Notes under the pieces: generated by a model | Database searches by the model: none | The model's input: only the letters and a program-made list of their open reading frames with translations | Told to the model about the DNA's origin: nothing | From: Mangrovimicrobium sediminis | Lineage (GTDB): Bacteria > Pseudomonadota > Gammaproteobacteria > Pseudomonadales > Halieaceae | Direction: 5' to 3' | Assembly: GCF_004745945.1 (NCBI RefSeq) | Contig: NZ_SRLE01000013.1 | Location: forward strand, 114,245-178,244 | DNA: 64,000 nt | Program-made: the position numbers and the translations under genes | In this document: positions 1 to 10,730 of the stretch, piece by piece | Numbering within the stretch: position 1 is the stretch's first letter | Layout: each line of letters opens with the position of its first letter

Positions 1-1400
1 CCGGTGAGGCCTGGGTTCTGATCGGCTACCCCCGTCGTGAAGGCCGCGCGTTGTACAACGTCGCCGGGGTCCTGCACGACGGGCGTATTATCGCCGAGTA
101 TCGCAAGCAACTGCTGCCCAACTACCAGGTGTTCGACGAAAAACGCTATTTCACCCCGGGCACCGAACCCTGCGTGGTGGAAATTGGCGGCGTACGTGTG
201 GGGGTCACTATCTGCGAGGACATCTGGGAGCCGGAGCCGGCGGCGCAATCCGCGGATGCCGGCGCCGAGCTGCTGCTCAATCTCAACGCCTCCCCCTACC
301 ACCGCGGCAAGCGCGGCGAGCGCTGGGCGCTGGTGCGCGAGCGTGCGCGGCAGTCGGACCTGCCGGTGGTCTACGTCAACCAGGTCGGCGGCCAGGACGA
401 ACTGGTCTTCGACGGCGGCTCCTTCGCGGTCACCGCGGACGGCGATATCGCGGCCGCCGCGCCCAACTTCGAGGAAGGCGAATATTGGCTGAGCTTCGAC
501 GCCGGGGATCGGCGGAACCCCTTCAGCGGCCTGGCCATCGCCGAGCCTCTGGACGAACTGGAGGCGGTATGGCGCGCCCTGGTGTTGGGCGTGCGCGACT
601 ACGTCAACAAGAACGGCTTCAAGGGCGTGGTGCTGGGCCTGTCCGGCGGTATCGACTCGGCCCTGACCCTCGCTGTCGCGGTCGACGCCCTCGGCGCGGA
701 GCGCGTCGAGGCGGTGATGATGCCGTTTCGCTATACGGCGCAGATGAGCGTGGAGGACGCGGCGGAGCAATCCCGCGTGCTCGGCGTGCGCCACTCGGTG
801 ATCTCCATCGAGCCGATCTACGACAGCTTCATGGCGGCCCTGGCGGACGAATTCGCCGGCACCGCTGTGGATACCACGGAGGAGAACCTGCAGGCGCGCT
901 GTCGCGGCGTACTGCTCATGTCGATCTCCAACAAGAAGCGCTACCTGGTGCTCACCACGGGCAACAAGAGCGAGATGGCGGTGGGCTATTCGACGCTCTA
1001 CGGCGACATGGCGGGCGGTTTCGACCCGATCAAGGACGTGCCCAAGACGCTGGTCTACCAGCTCAGCCGCTACCGCAACACCCTGGGTCCGTGCATCCCG
1101 CAGCGGGTGATCGACCGGCCACCTTCGGCGGAACTCGCGCCGGACCAGAAGGACGAGGACAGCCTGCCGCCCTACGATGTGCTCGATCGTATCCTTGAGT
1201 TGTATGTCGAGGAGGATATGAGCGCGGAGGCGATTATCGCCACGGGTATCGAGCGTGAGGCTGTGCTCCGGGTGGTTCGACTGGTCGATATCAACGAGTA
1301 CAAGCGGCGGCAGGCGCCGGTGGGGGTGCGCATCACCAAGCGCGGGTTCGGGCGCGATCGGCGCTACCCCATCACCTCTGGGTGGCGGATCGGGGAATAG
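1..1400 (+). CDS. nadE: Glutamine-dependent NAD+ synthase, 5' truncated
   Basis: Converts deamido-NAD+ to NAD+ in the cytoplasm using ATP and glutamine. The frame is open from base 3 with no start in the window, so about 465 C-terminal residues are present of a family usually near 540. The N-terminal part is a nitrilase-type glutaminase domain; its nucleophile Cys sits in TICEDIWEP near base 213. The C-terminal synthetase domain has the PP-loop LSGGIDSAL near base 640 and the conserved TGNKSEMAVGY segment near base 960. The TTG at base 51 is in frame but lies inside the nitrilase domain, so it is not the real start. The stop is TAG at 1398-1400. Identification is secure; only the start is missing. 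Confidence 0.96.
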   Translation, partial: GEAWVLIGYPRREGRALYNVAGVLHDGRIIAEYRKQLLPNYQVFDEKRYFTPGTEPCVVEIGGVRVGVTICEDIWEPEPAAQSADAGAELLLNLNASPYHRGKRGERWALVRERARQSDLPVVYVNQVGGQDELVFDGGSFAVTADGDIAAAAPNFEEGEYWLSFDAGDRRNPFSGLAIAEPLDELEAVWRALVLGVRDYVNKNGFKGVVLGLSGGIDSALTLAVAVDALGAERVEAVMMPFRYTAQMSVEDAAEQSRVLGVRHSVISIEPIYDSFMAALADEFAGTAVDTTEENLQARCRGVLLMSISNKKRYLVLTTGNKSEMAVGYSTLYGDMAGGFDPIKDVPKTLVYQLSRYRNTLGPCIPQRVIDRPPSAELAPDQKDEDSLPPYDVLDRILELYVEEDMSAEAIIATGIEREAVLRVVRLVDINEYKRRQAPVGVRITKRGFGRDRRYPITSGWRIGE

Positions 1401-1415
1401 CCGGTTTCTCGACTT

Positions 1416-1581
1416 GCCGGTTCTGGCGCCGTAGCACCGCCTGTGAAACGGTCACAGGCTCCGCCAAGTTGCGGGCTGCTGGGGAGAGGGTATTACCCGC
1501 CGGTTCCGGCGCCGTAGCACCCCCGGCGAAACGGCCACAGGCTCCGCCAAGTTGCGGGCTGCTGGGGAGAGGGTATTACCC
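1416..1581 (+). repeat. 83-bp tandem duplication (two units, third diverges)
   Basis: Units begin at 1416, 1499 and 1582, each with GCCGGTT followed by GGCGCCGTAGCACC. Units 1 and 2 differ at only a few positions over 83 bp. The third matches for about 47 bp and then runs into the palindromic element at 1585-1777. Each unit therefore carries a copy of the element's left outer arm, which suggests slippage or repeated partial copying of the element. Confidence 0.9.
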
Positions 1582-1584
1582 GCC

Positions 1585-1777
1585 GGTTCCGGCGCCGTAG
1601 CACCCCCGGCGAAACGGCCACAAGCTCCGCCGCGTTTGCGGGCCGCTGCGGAACTCGAGCATTTTTCGCTGCGCGAAAAATGCTCTCAGACAGTCCTCGC
1701 GGAAAGCCCCCGCAAACGCGGCTACGCAAAAAGCGGTGGCCTGATTGTTTCGCCGGGGGTGCTACGGCACCGGAACC
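1585..1777 (+). repeat. Long imperfect palindromic element, copy 1
   Basis: Outer arms 1585-1615 and 1747-1777 are reverse complements over 31 bp with one mismatch. Inner arms 1629-1642 and 1709-1722 match over 14 bp. The centre is a perfect 13-bp stem (1657-1669 with 1673-1685) around a TGC loop. Two unpaired blocks, GCTGCGGAACTCGA (1645-1658) and GACAGTCCTCGC (1689-1700), recur in the copies near 30.2 and 30.7 kb. The element could be a MITE-like repeat, a structured RNA or a cruciform-forming site; the sequence alone does not decide. Confidence 0.85.
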
Positions 1778-1880
1778 TACCTTTTGATATATCCCCGGCT
1801 GTTTCTGGGCTTTCGCCCGATCCTTTGATTGCAAACCTGAGACTGAAGGCCCGAGGCCCGAGGCTCGACAGCCGAGAGCC

Positions 1881-1995
1881 AAAGCCAAAGCCAAAGCCGA
1901 AGCCGAAGCCGAAGCCTGGAGCCTGGAGCCTGGAGCCTGGAGCCTGGAGCCTGGAGCCGAGGGCCGGGAGACAAGCCAAGCCAAGCCGAGCCGAA
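1881..1995. repeat. Simple-sequence repeats (6-mer, 7-mer, 5-mer)
   Basis: Six hexamers of the form (A/G)AAGCC occupy 1881-1916. Six perfect copies of GCCTGGA occupy 1914-1955. Shorter AAGCC and GAGCC runs follow to about 1995. Nothing indicates coding function. Confidence 0.85.
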
Positions 1996-2104
1996 ACCGT
2001 GGATCGCAGACTGCGAACTCAAGCCTGCAATCCAGAAGCCGCAACCCTGAGCGATAGCCGCCCGCCCTCCGGATGTCAGCGTTGTACCGACTGGAAGGGA
2101 TGGA

Positions 2105-2204
2105 AGCCGCTACGGGCCCGCCGAAAACGTCCGGGGCCATGGATGGCCCCGGCCGAGCTGCCATGGACGGCGCTTTTGCGATTTTCGGCGGGCCCGTAGC
2201 GGCT
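2105..2204. repeat. 100-bp inverted repeat with 23-bp perfect arms
   Basis: Arm 2105-2127 (AGCCGCTACGGGCCC...) is the exact reverse complement of 2182-2204. The 54-bp interior contains a smaller dyad, GGGGCCATGGATGGCCCC. The arm sequence differs from the three longer palindromic elements, so it is kept as a separate type. No T-tract follows, so a simple terminator is unlikely. Confidence 0.85.
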
Positions 2205-2220
2205 GCCAGCCCGGCGGGAA

Positions 2221-2402
2221 TACGACCCACCACGACTCGGAAGTACGACCCACCACGACTCGGGGACCCACCACGACTCGGGAATCCGACCCACCACGAC
2301 TCGGGAATACGACCCACCACGATTCGGGAATACGACCCACCACGACTCAGGAAATCGACGCACCGCGGTTCAGCAACTCGACGAATTGCGGGATGGAAAC
2401 GC
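2221..2402 (+). repeat. 23-bp degenerate tandem array, 8 units
   Basis: Units start at 2224, 2247, 2265, 2288, 2311, 2334, 2357 and 2380, all 23 bp apart except one 18-bp unit. The consensus is GACCCACCACGACTCGGGAA plus about three bases. The last two units are strongly diverged, and related fragments continue to about 2500. Units abut directly with no unique spacers, so this is a minisatellite and not a CRISPR array. Confidence 0.85.
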
Positions 2403-2543
2403 GAGGAAGCACTGCTCAGTGGCGCTGCGCCCTACGACTCAGGAGGGCGACCCGCCACGGTCAGGAATGCCACGAACCGCGGCTCGGGAGCGTGGTCGGG
2501 TGAGCGCCCTGGAGGCCAGCTCACCCGGGCGGGGGAGACAGCG

Positions 2544-3428
2544 TTACTCGGCGTACATCCGCCGGGTATCGAACTGCGGCGGCTCCGGCGGGAAGAACAG
2601 GCCGAAGGTGAGCTTGTTCAGCCAGTTGCGCTGCAGGCCGTCGAGGGTGTAGACGCTGTCGAAATTGCCGTCCTCGTCGAGGTTCGGGTAGTCCGGGAAG
2701 TTCCTGGCCAGCACGTCGATCGTGTCCTGGGCCAGGTCGTTCATACCCAGCAGGATGTAGCCCTGGGCCATCACCGCGAGGCCATCGGGGACGGCCGGGG
2801 TACGCTGGAAGTGCTCGACCACGTAGCGGCCGCGATTGACGGCGGCCATATAGGCGCCGCGGCGGAAGTAGTAGTTGGCGACGATGATCTCGTGGCGGGC
2901 CAGCACGTTGCGCAGGTAGACCATGCGCGCGCGGGCGTCCGGGGCGTAGGGGCTGTCCGGGAAGCGGGTGACCAGCTGGTTGAATTCGGCGAACGCCTCT
3001 TTGGCCGGGTTGATGTCGCGCTCGGCGGCGTCGGTGGGCAGGAAGCGGTCGAAAAAGTCGGTGTTCACGTTGTAGGCGGACAGGCCCTTCATGTAGTAGG
3101 CGTAGTCCACGTTCGGGTGGCCCGGGTGCAGGCGGATGAAGCGGTCGGCGGCTTCCACGGCGGCCTCGCGCTCGTAGGCCTGGTAGTGGGCGTAGATCAG
3201 TTCCAGCTGGGCCTGCTCGGCGTACTTGCCGAAGGGGTAGCGGGATTCCAGCGCCTGCAGCGAGCGGATGGCGGAGTCGAAGTTGCTGGAGCGCAACTGG
3301 CCCTGGGCGCGGTCGTAGATTTCCTGTTCGCCGCTGTCGGCGGCGATGGCGTCTTTCTCGTCGTTACTTGCACAGCCGATCAGGGTCAGGCCGAGGAGCA
3401 GGAGCAGAACGTATCTCAATGATCTCAC
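2544..3428 (-). CDS. bamD: Outer membrane assembly lipoprotein BamD
   Basis: Essential lipoprotein of the BAM complex, which folds beta-barrel proteins into the outer membrane. The chosen GTG start at 3428 gives a compact lipoprotein signal (MRSLRYV, hydrophobic run, lipobox LIGC with Cys19) and 294 residues, slightly longer than usual. An in-frame start at 3470 would add 14 residues unlike a signal sequence, and TTG at 3419 is another option. TPR-like helices follow, with typical BamD stretches such as SRYPFGKYAEQAQL and DYAYYMKGL. It is divergent from rluD across a short gap, the same neighbourhood as in Pseudomonas. The identity is certain; the start is less so. Confidence 0.93.
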   Translation of the reverse strand: MRSLRYVLLLLLGLTLIGCASNDEKDAIAADSGEQEIYDRAQGQLRSSNFDSAIRSLQALESRYPFGKYAEQAQLELIYAHYQAYEREAAVEAADRFIRLHPGHPNVDYAYYMKGLSAYNVNTDFFDRFLPTDAAERDINPAKEAFAEFNQLVTRFPDSPYAPDARARMVYLRNVLARHEIIVANYYFRRGAYMAAVNRGRYVVEHFQRTPAVPDGLAVMAQGYILLGMNDLAQDTIDVLARNFPDYPNLDEDGNFDSVYTLDGLQRNWLNKLTFGLFFPPEPPQFDTRRMYAE

Positions 3429-3516
3429 CAGTATGCTGTTGCGGGATGCTAAGATGCACCCGCGCGTCAAGGCGGGTATTTAACCACAGCCCCGCAGGCG
3501 CTTAAACAGGTAAACC

Positions 3517-4482
3517 ATGACCGAAAGGATCGAACACAGCGCCGTGGTGCCCGCCGCCCTGGCCGGCGAGCGCCTGGACCAGGCGGCGGCGCAATTGTTC
3601 CCGGATTACTCGCGCTCGCGCCTGCAGGGCTGGATTCGCGACGGCGGCCTGTTGCTGGACGGCGCGTCGGCGCGGCCGCGCGACAAGGTCGTCGAGGGCG
3701 CGGTGCTGTCCATCGCCACCGAGGCCGAGGCGGCGGTGGGCTGGGCGCCGCAGGCGATCGACCTGGACATCGTGTTCGAGGACGACGACATCCTGGTACT
3801 GGACAAGCCGGCGGGCCTGGTGGTGCACCCGGCCGCGGGCCACGCGGACGGTACCCTGGTCAACGCGCTGCTGGCGCACGCGCCGCAGATGGAACTGCTG
3901 CCGCGCGGCGGCATCGTGCACCGGCTGGACCGCGAAACCTCGGGCATCATGGTGGCGGCCAAGACGCTAGCCGCCCACCACCACCTGGTCGACCAGTTGC
4001 AGGCGCGCACGGTCAAGCGCGAGTACGCGGCGGTGTGCGTCGGCGCGCTGACCGGCGGCGGCACGGTAGAGGCGCCGATCGGCCGCCACCCGCGCCAGCG
4101 TAAAAAGATGGCAGTGGTCGCAGGCGGCAAACCGGCGATCACCCACTACCGGATTGCCCAGCGCTTCGGTCACTACACGCATATCGCGGTCAACCTGGAG
4201 ACCGGGCGCACCCACCAGATTCGCGTGCATATGGCGCACCGGCGCTACCCGCTGGTGGGCGACCCGGTGTACGGCGGCCGTTTGCGCCTGCCGCCGGGCG
4301 CCTCGCCGCTGCTCACCGATACCCTGCGCGGTTTCTCGCGCCAGGCCCTGCACGCGCGGGTGCTCGGGCTGGTACACCCGCGCAGCGGCGAGACACTGAG
4401 CTTCGAATGCCCGCTGCCGGCGGACCTGCAGCACCTGCTGGACGTCCTGGCCAGCGAGGACCCGGCGGCGGGCCATGCCTGA
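3517..4482 (+). CDS. rluD: 23S rRNA pseudouridine synthase RluD
   Basis: Makes pseudouridines in helix 69 of 23S rRNA (positions 1911, 1915 and 1917 in E. coli). The 321-residue protein has an N-terminal S4 RNA-binding domain (about residues 15-75) and an RsuA/RluA catalytic domain. The catalytic Asp is D138 in GGIVHRLDRETSG. Other family motifs are LDKPAGLVVHPAAGH, GRTHQIRVHM and HPLVGDP-like YPLVGDPVYGG. The ATG at 3517 follows a short leader after the bamD promoter region. Its 3' end overlaps pgeF by 8 bp, so the two are probably translationally coupled. Confidence 0.95.
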   Translation: MTERIEHSAVVPAALAGERLDQAAAQLFPDYSRSRLQGWIRDGGLLLDGASARPRDKVVEGAVLSIATEAEAAVGWAPQAIDLDIVFEDDDILVLDKPAGLVVHPAAGHADGTLVNALLAHAPQMELLPRGGIVHRLDRETSGIMVAAKTLAAHHHLVDQLQARTVKREYAAVCVGALTGGGTVEAPIGRHPRQRKKMAVVAGGKPAITHYRIAQRFGHYTHIAVNLETGRTHQIRVHMAHRRYPLVGDPVYGGRLRLPPGASPLLTDTLRGFSRQALHARVLGLVHPRSGETLSFECPLPADLQHLLDVLASEDPAAGHA

Positions 4483-5197
4483 GCCGGACTGGTCGGTTCC
4501 CGGCATCCTCGCCCTGTCCAGCGAACGGCAGGGCGGGCGCAGTGCAGCCCCCTGGGACACTTTCAACCTCGGCGATCATGTCGGCGACGATCCGGCGGCG
4601 GTGGCGGCCAATCGCTCCCGCCTGCAGGCGATGCTGCCCGGGGGAACATCGATCCAGTGGCTGCAGCAGGTGCACGGCGCCGACGTCGTGCGCGCCGCTG
4701 GCCGCGGCTGTCCGCAGGCGGATGCCTGCTGGACGGATACGCCGGGTATCGCCTGCGCCGTGCTCACCGCCGACTGCCTGCCGGTACTGTTCGCCAGCGC
4801 CGATGGTGCTGTGGTGGCCGCGGCCCATGCCGGCTGGCGCGGACTGCTGGCCGGGGTGCTGGAGGCCACGGTGGCGGCCATGGGCGTCGATCCGGGGCGA
4901 TTGCAGGCCTGGATGGGGCCGGCCATCGGCCCGCGCGCCTTCGAGGTCGGGCCGGAGGTGCGCGAGGCCTTTCTCGACGCCGGTGATTCGCGCGCCTGTT
5001 TCACCACCAGTCCCAATCCCGGGCGCTACCTGGCGGACATCTACGCCCTGGCCCGTGCGCGCCTCGCGGCTGCAGGGGTCAGTGCGGTCAGCGGCGGTGG
5101 TGAGTGCACGTTCCGCGCGCCGCGCCGTTATTTTTCCTATCGCCGCGACGGTGAAACCGGCCGCATGGCCAGCCTGATCTGCATCAAGCCGCAGTGA
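4475..5197 (+). CDS. pgeF: Peptidoglycan editing factor PgeF (YfiH/LACC1 family)
   Basis: Cytoplasmic Cu/Zn-binding enzyme of the YfiH/LACC1 family. Members have polyphenol oxidase or purine nucleoside cleavage activity in vitro, and E. coli PgeF prevents incorporation of L-Ser in place of L-Ala in peptidoglycan stems. The 240-residue length is normal. Diagnostic segments are QVHGADVV, TADCLPVLFA, AAHAGWRGLLAG and GGGECTF, which supply the His and Cys metal ligands. The start overlaps rluD by 8 bp. The bamD-rluD-pgeF-clpB order matches pseudomonads, which supports the assignment. Confidence 0.92.
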   Translation: MPEPDWSVPGILALSSERQGGRSAAPWDTFNLGDHVGDDPAAVAANRSRLQAMLPGGTSIQWLQQVHGADVVRAAGRGCPQADACWTDTPGIACAVLTADCLPVLFASADGAVVAAAHAGWRGLLAGVLEATVAAMGVDPGRLQAWMGPAIGPRAFEVGPEVREAFLDAGDSRACFTTSPNPGRYLADIYALARARLAAAGVSAVSGGGECTFRAPRRYFSYRRDGETGRMASLICIKPQ

Positions 5198-5204
5198 TTC
5201 CCCA

Positions 5205-5232
5205 CTTGAATTAAGGGCTTTCGCCCGCATAT
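5205..5232 (+). promoter_or_regulatory. Heat-shock (sigma-32 type) promoter of clpB
   Basis: CTTGAA at 5205-5210 is followed by a 13-nt spacer and CCCGCATAT at 5224-5232. The sigma-32 consensus is CTTGAA, 13-15 nt, CCCCATnT, so this is a close match. It lies about 58 nt upstream of the clpB ATG. Confidence 0.8.
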
Positions 5233-5289
5233 CCCCGGCAGTAGAGATTTAAGCCCCCGGCACAGGCCCGCGGGCAATGAGGATATGCA

Positions 5290-7872
<2,583 letters not shown>

Positions 7873-8018
7873 GCCCGGAAGTGATGAATCCCGCCCAGGC
7901 AGCTACAATTGATATGTAACTGCCAGCGCGATTTCTCCATACTGCGCAAGTCCGGTGCGGTGCAGCCAGCGAGCTGACTGCAGGAAGAGCAGGAACAGAA
8001 TCAGACGGAGGTCTGGTG

Positions 8019-8405
8019 ATGCGGCGGGATAGCGGATTCACGCTTATCGAGCTTATGGTGGTCGTCAGTATCGTGGCGATCCTGATGGCCATCGCCGTGC
8101 CCGCGTTCCAGCGCCAGGTGCTCAAGGGGCACCGGGCCGCCGCCCAGGGCGAGATGATGATCCTGGCCAACCGGCAGGCCCAGTACCTGCTCTCCGAGCG
8201 CCGCTATTTCGACCCCAACGACGTGTCCTATACCTGGCCGGACGAGGTCAGCAAGCACTACATCTGCAGCTATACCCGGACGGCCTCGCCGGCGCCGCCC
8301 TCGTTTACGATCACCTGTGCGCCCAGGGGTGAGCAGACCAGGGACGGAGGGCCGCTCACACTCAATAATCTCGGCGTCAAGACGCCCCCGGACCTTTGGG
8401 AGTGA
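8019..8405 (+). CDS. pilE: Type IV pilin-like minor pilin, PilE-like
   Basis: Type IV pilus minor pilin (128 residues). The N terminus carries the class III prepilin signal: a short basic leader, cleavage at SG/FTLIEL with Glu5, then about 20 hydrophobic residues. The C-terminal part has Cys residues (YICSY, ITCAP) that could form the D-region disulfide. ATG 8019 is preferred over GTG 8016 because GGAGG at 8007-8011 is well spaced from it. It is the first gene of a six-gene minor pilin set with a 3-bp gap to pilV. The PilE assignment within minor pilins rests on size and position. Confidence 0.8.
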   Translation: MRRDSGFTLIELMVVVSIVAILMAIAVPAFQRQVLKGHRAAAQGEMMILANRQAQYLLSERRYFDPNDVSYTWPDEVSKHYICSYTRTASPAPPSFTITCAPRGEQTRDGGPLTLNNLGVKTPPDLWE

Positions 8406-8408
8406 GCC

Positions 8409-8993
8409 ATGCTGCGCGAGCGGAGCCGACAGTCCGGCGCACTGATGATCGAGGTCCTGATCACCATCGCAATCGTGGTGATTGGCGTCGTCGGCCTGCT
8501 GCAGATCCAGTCGCGCCTGCAGGAATCCGAAGTTGAGGCCTACCAGCGCAGCCAGGCGCTGATGCTGCTCAACGACATGGCCGACCGGCTCTCCACCAAC
8601 CGGGTCAATGCGGACGCCTACGTCACCACCGGCCTCGCCACACCCTATCTCGGGGTGGGGGGCGAGGACTCGGTGTGCGACTCGGCGGATGCCAGTGTCG
8701 TTGCGATCGACCTGCGCGAGTGGTGTGAGCAGCTGCGCGGCGCGGCCGAGACCAGTGGCGGTACTGCGGTCGGCGGCATGATCGGCGCCCGCGGTTGTGT
8801 GCAACCCGTGGGCATCGGTGCCTTCATGGTGACGGTGGCATGGCAGGGCCTGACCCCGGTGGCCGCGCCGCCGGCGAGCGTCAGCTGTGCCGTCGGCCTG
8901 TACAACCAGCCCTCGCCTTCACCGTGCGTGAACGACGAGTGCCGCCGCTACGTGACCACCATGGTGCGCCTGGCCAACCTGGAGTCCACATGA
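8409..8993 (+). CDS. pilV: Type IV pilus minor pilin PilV
   Basis: Minor pilin of the priming complex at the pilus tip. The 194-residue protein has the PilV-type prepilin N terminus: a basic leader (RERSRQSG), cleavage before ALMIEV with Glu5, then a hydrophobic helix. PilV proteins usually show G-x-x-L-I-E-V at this site, and here the Gly precedes Ala. The rest is a Cys-containing globular domain. Its stop overlaps the pilW start (ATGA at 8990-8993). Confidence 0.85.
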   Translation: MLRERSRQSGALMIEVLITIAIVVIGVVGLLQIQSRLQESEVEAYQRSQALMLLNDMADRLSTNRVNADAYVTTGLATPYLGVGGEDSVCDSADASVVAIDLREWCEQLRGAAETSGGTAVGGMIGARGCVQPVGIGAFMVTVAWQGLTPVAAPPASVSCAVGLYNQPSPSPCVNDECRRYVTTMVRLANLEST

Positions 8994-10192
8994 TGGGGAG
9001 CCCGGCCCGCACAAAGCAGCTTGCCGCCCTGTCCCGCACCTCCGGGCACGGACAGGGCGGCCTGAGCCTGGTTGAACTGATGGTCGCCATGGCGCTCAGC
9101 CTGCTGATCGTCATGGCCCTGACCGGTCTGTTCGTGGATGTCTCCCGCTCCAACGCGGAGATGGCCAAGACCAACACCCAGATCGAAAATGCCCGTTTTG
9201 CCATGCAGTTCCTGCGCAATGACCTCATCCATGCGGGCTACTGGAACGCCCATATTCCCGAGTTCGACGACCTCAGCCACACCGGCGCGCCGACGGACTA
9301 CCCCACGGCGATACCGGCGCCCTGTGCGGAATTCGACGACTGGGACACCAACGTCGACGGCCTGGTCGACGCCGCGGACGACTATGTCCGCGGGCTGATG
9401 GCGATTCCCCTGCAGGCCTACGACAGCGTGCCCTCCGGCTGCACCCTGCCCAATTACCTCGCCGATACCGATGTGCTGTTGGTCCGCCACGCCCAGACCT
9501 GCGCGGTCGGCGATGTGAATTGCGATCCCTTTGACCCCAACGAGTTGTATTTCACCAATGCGAATTGCTACTCGGGCCAGATCAATGCCGGTATCAACTT
9601 CACCCTGGATCCGAACTCGCCGGTCACGCCCTTCGAACTCGACTGCGCCACGCCGGTCGCCCCGCGTCGCTACGTGCAATCGATCTACTACATTCGCGAT
9701 TACGCAGTAGACCCGGGTGATGCGATTCCCACCCTGGTGCGCTCCGAATTCGGCTTCAGCGGCGGCGAATTGAAACAGCAGCCGGCGCAGGCCCTGGTCG
9801 AGGGGATCGAGCGGTTCCGCGTGGAACTGGGGCTGGACCGCAAGAGCGATACCGGGGAGGACGTCGACCCCAACGACCCCATCGCCTGGGCGGATGAAGA
9901 CGTGCGCTACTCGCCGCGCAACCGCGGCGATGGTGTTCCCGAGAGTTTCGTGCACTGTGAACCGTCCTGCGCACTGGATGAACTGACCAACGTCGTCGCC
10001 GTCAAGCTGTTCCTGCTGGCCCGCGCGACCGAGGTTTCTGCCGGGTATGCCGACACCAAAACCTATCAACTGGGGTCCGGTTTTACCGTCGCCGCCGCCG
10101 ACCTGCCCGCGGGCACGGGCTTCAAGCGGCATGCCTTCAGTTCCACGGTGCGCCTGAACAATGTTTCCGGGCGCAGGGAGACACCGCCATGA
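8990..10192 (+). CDS. pilW: Type IV pilus minor pilin PilW
   Basis: Minor pilin, about 400 residues, large as PilW proteins are. The prepilin motif is GQGG/LSLVELMVAMALS with Glu5 after a 24-residue basic leader. The long C-terminal region contains the segment FAMQFLRNDLIHAGYW, typical of PilW. The frame stays open to 8795 but that part overlaps pilV; ATG 8990 (or ATG 8993) overlaps the pilV stop and is chosen. The 3' end again overlaps the next start as ATGA, indicating tight translational coupling. Confidence 0.87.
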   Translation: MMGSPARTKQLAALSRTSGHGQGGLSLVELMVAMALSLLIVMALTGLFVDVSRSNAEMAKTNTQIENARFAMQFLRNDLIHAGYWNAHIPEFDDLSHTGAPTDYPTAIPAPCAEFDDWDTNVDGLVDAADDYVRGLMAIPLQAYDSVPSGCTLPNYLADTDVLLVRHAQTCAVGDVNCDPFDPNELYFTNANCYSGQINAGINFTLDPNSPVTPFELDCATPVAPRRYVQSIYYIRDYAVDPGDAIPTLVRSEFGFSGGELKQQPAQALVEGIERFRVELGLDRKSDTGEDVDPNDPIAWADEDVRYSPRNRGDGVPESFVHCEPSCALDELTNVVAVKLFLLARATEVSAGYADTKTYQLGSGFTVAAADLPAGTGFKRHAFSSTVRLNNVSGRRETPP

Positions 10193-10692
10193 GAGCGGCC
10201 GGAAGCCAGCGCGGCGTGATCACCATTTTCGTTTCAATGATGATGCTGCTGCTCACCACCATTCTTGTCGTCACCGCCTACGCCATCAGCACCAACAATC
10301 TCAATGCGGTGGGTAATGTGCAGGTGCGCGACGAGGCCATAGCCGCGGGCCAGTGGTATATCGAGGCCGCGATTCAATCCGACTTCACCACCCCGCCAGC
10401 GTCTCCCGCAGACCTGGTGCTGGTGGATGCGCCCATGGATATCAACAACGATGGTGTCGTGGATTACTTCGTCGACCGCGAGGCCCCCGAATGTATCCAG
10501 GCGACCCAGGCGAGTACCCCCGCGGCGAGCAGCGTTACGCTTCCCGGGTTCAGTGCCGGCAATGCCTGGAACATCCTGTGGGAAATCCGCGTCAACGCCA
10601 CTGATGTGGTGACCGGCGCGGACGTCCGGTTGGCGCAAGGCGTGCGCCTGCTGGTGACGAATACACAGAAGACGCTGTTCTGCGGTCCCTGA
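10189..10692 (+). CDS. pilX: Type IV pilus assembly protein PilX
   Basis: PilX-type minor pilin, 167 residues. The N terminus is a basic leader ending in SQRG followed by VITIFVSMMMLLLTTIL, a hydrophobic helix without the usual Glu5. Lack of Glu5 is typical of PilX/GspK-like tip pilins. ATG 10189 overlaps the pilW stop by 4 bp. It lies between pilW and pilY1, the conserved position. The globular part shows little family-level conservation, so the call relies on the N terminus and on context. Confidence 0.82.
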   Translation: MRAAGSQRGVITIFVSMMMLLLTTILVVTAYAISTNNLNAVGNVQVRDEAIAAGQWYIEAAIQSDFTTPPASPADLVLVDAPMDINNDGVVDYFVDREAPECIQATQASTPAASSVTLPGFSAGNAWNILWEIRVNATDVVTGADVRLAQGVRLLVTNTQKTLFCGP

Positions 10693-10730
10693 AAATTGGT
10701 TCCTGGCCACGGCTGGCCCGGGAGGCGGGT

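Larger units (their letters stand above)
1401..2543. other. Gene-free, repeat-dense intergenic region
   Basis: A 1.14-kb gap between nadE and bamD without a credible gene. From left to right it holds two 83-bp tandem units (1416-1581), a 193-bp palindromic element (1585-1777), short simple repeats (1881-1995), a second inverted repeat (2105-2204) and a 23-bp tandem array (2221-2402). Several open frames cross it on both strands, but their translations are artefacts of the repeats. No transposase remnant is visible. Confidence 0.85.

Noticed and set aside
1493..2320. 275-residue minus-strand frame with repeated VVVGRIP-type peptides
   Set aside because: The peptide repeats are translations of DNA repeats read in changing frames; no RBS and no family resemblance.
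2221..2402. Possible CRISPR array of 23-bp repeats
   Set aside because: Units abut directly with no unique spacers, one unit is shortened, and no cas genes are present; it is a tandem minisatellite.
1401..2543. Insertion sequence or MITE with target duplications
   Set aside because: No transposase fragment and no clear flanking direct repeats could be found by eye around the palindromic elements.
2073..3422. 449-residue open frame on the plus strand
   Set aside because: It is antisense to bamD for most of its length and starts in repeat DNA; high GC keeps the antisense frame open.
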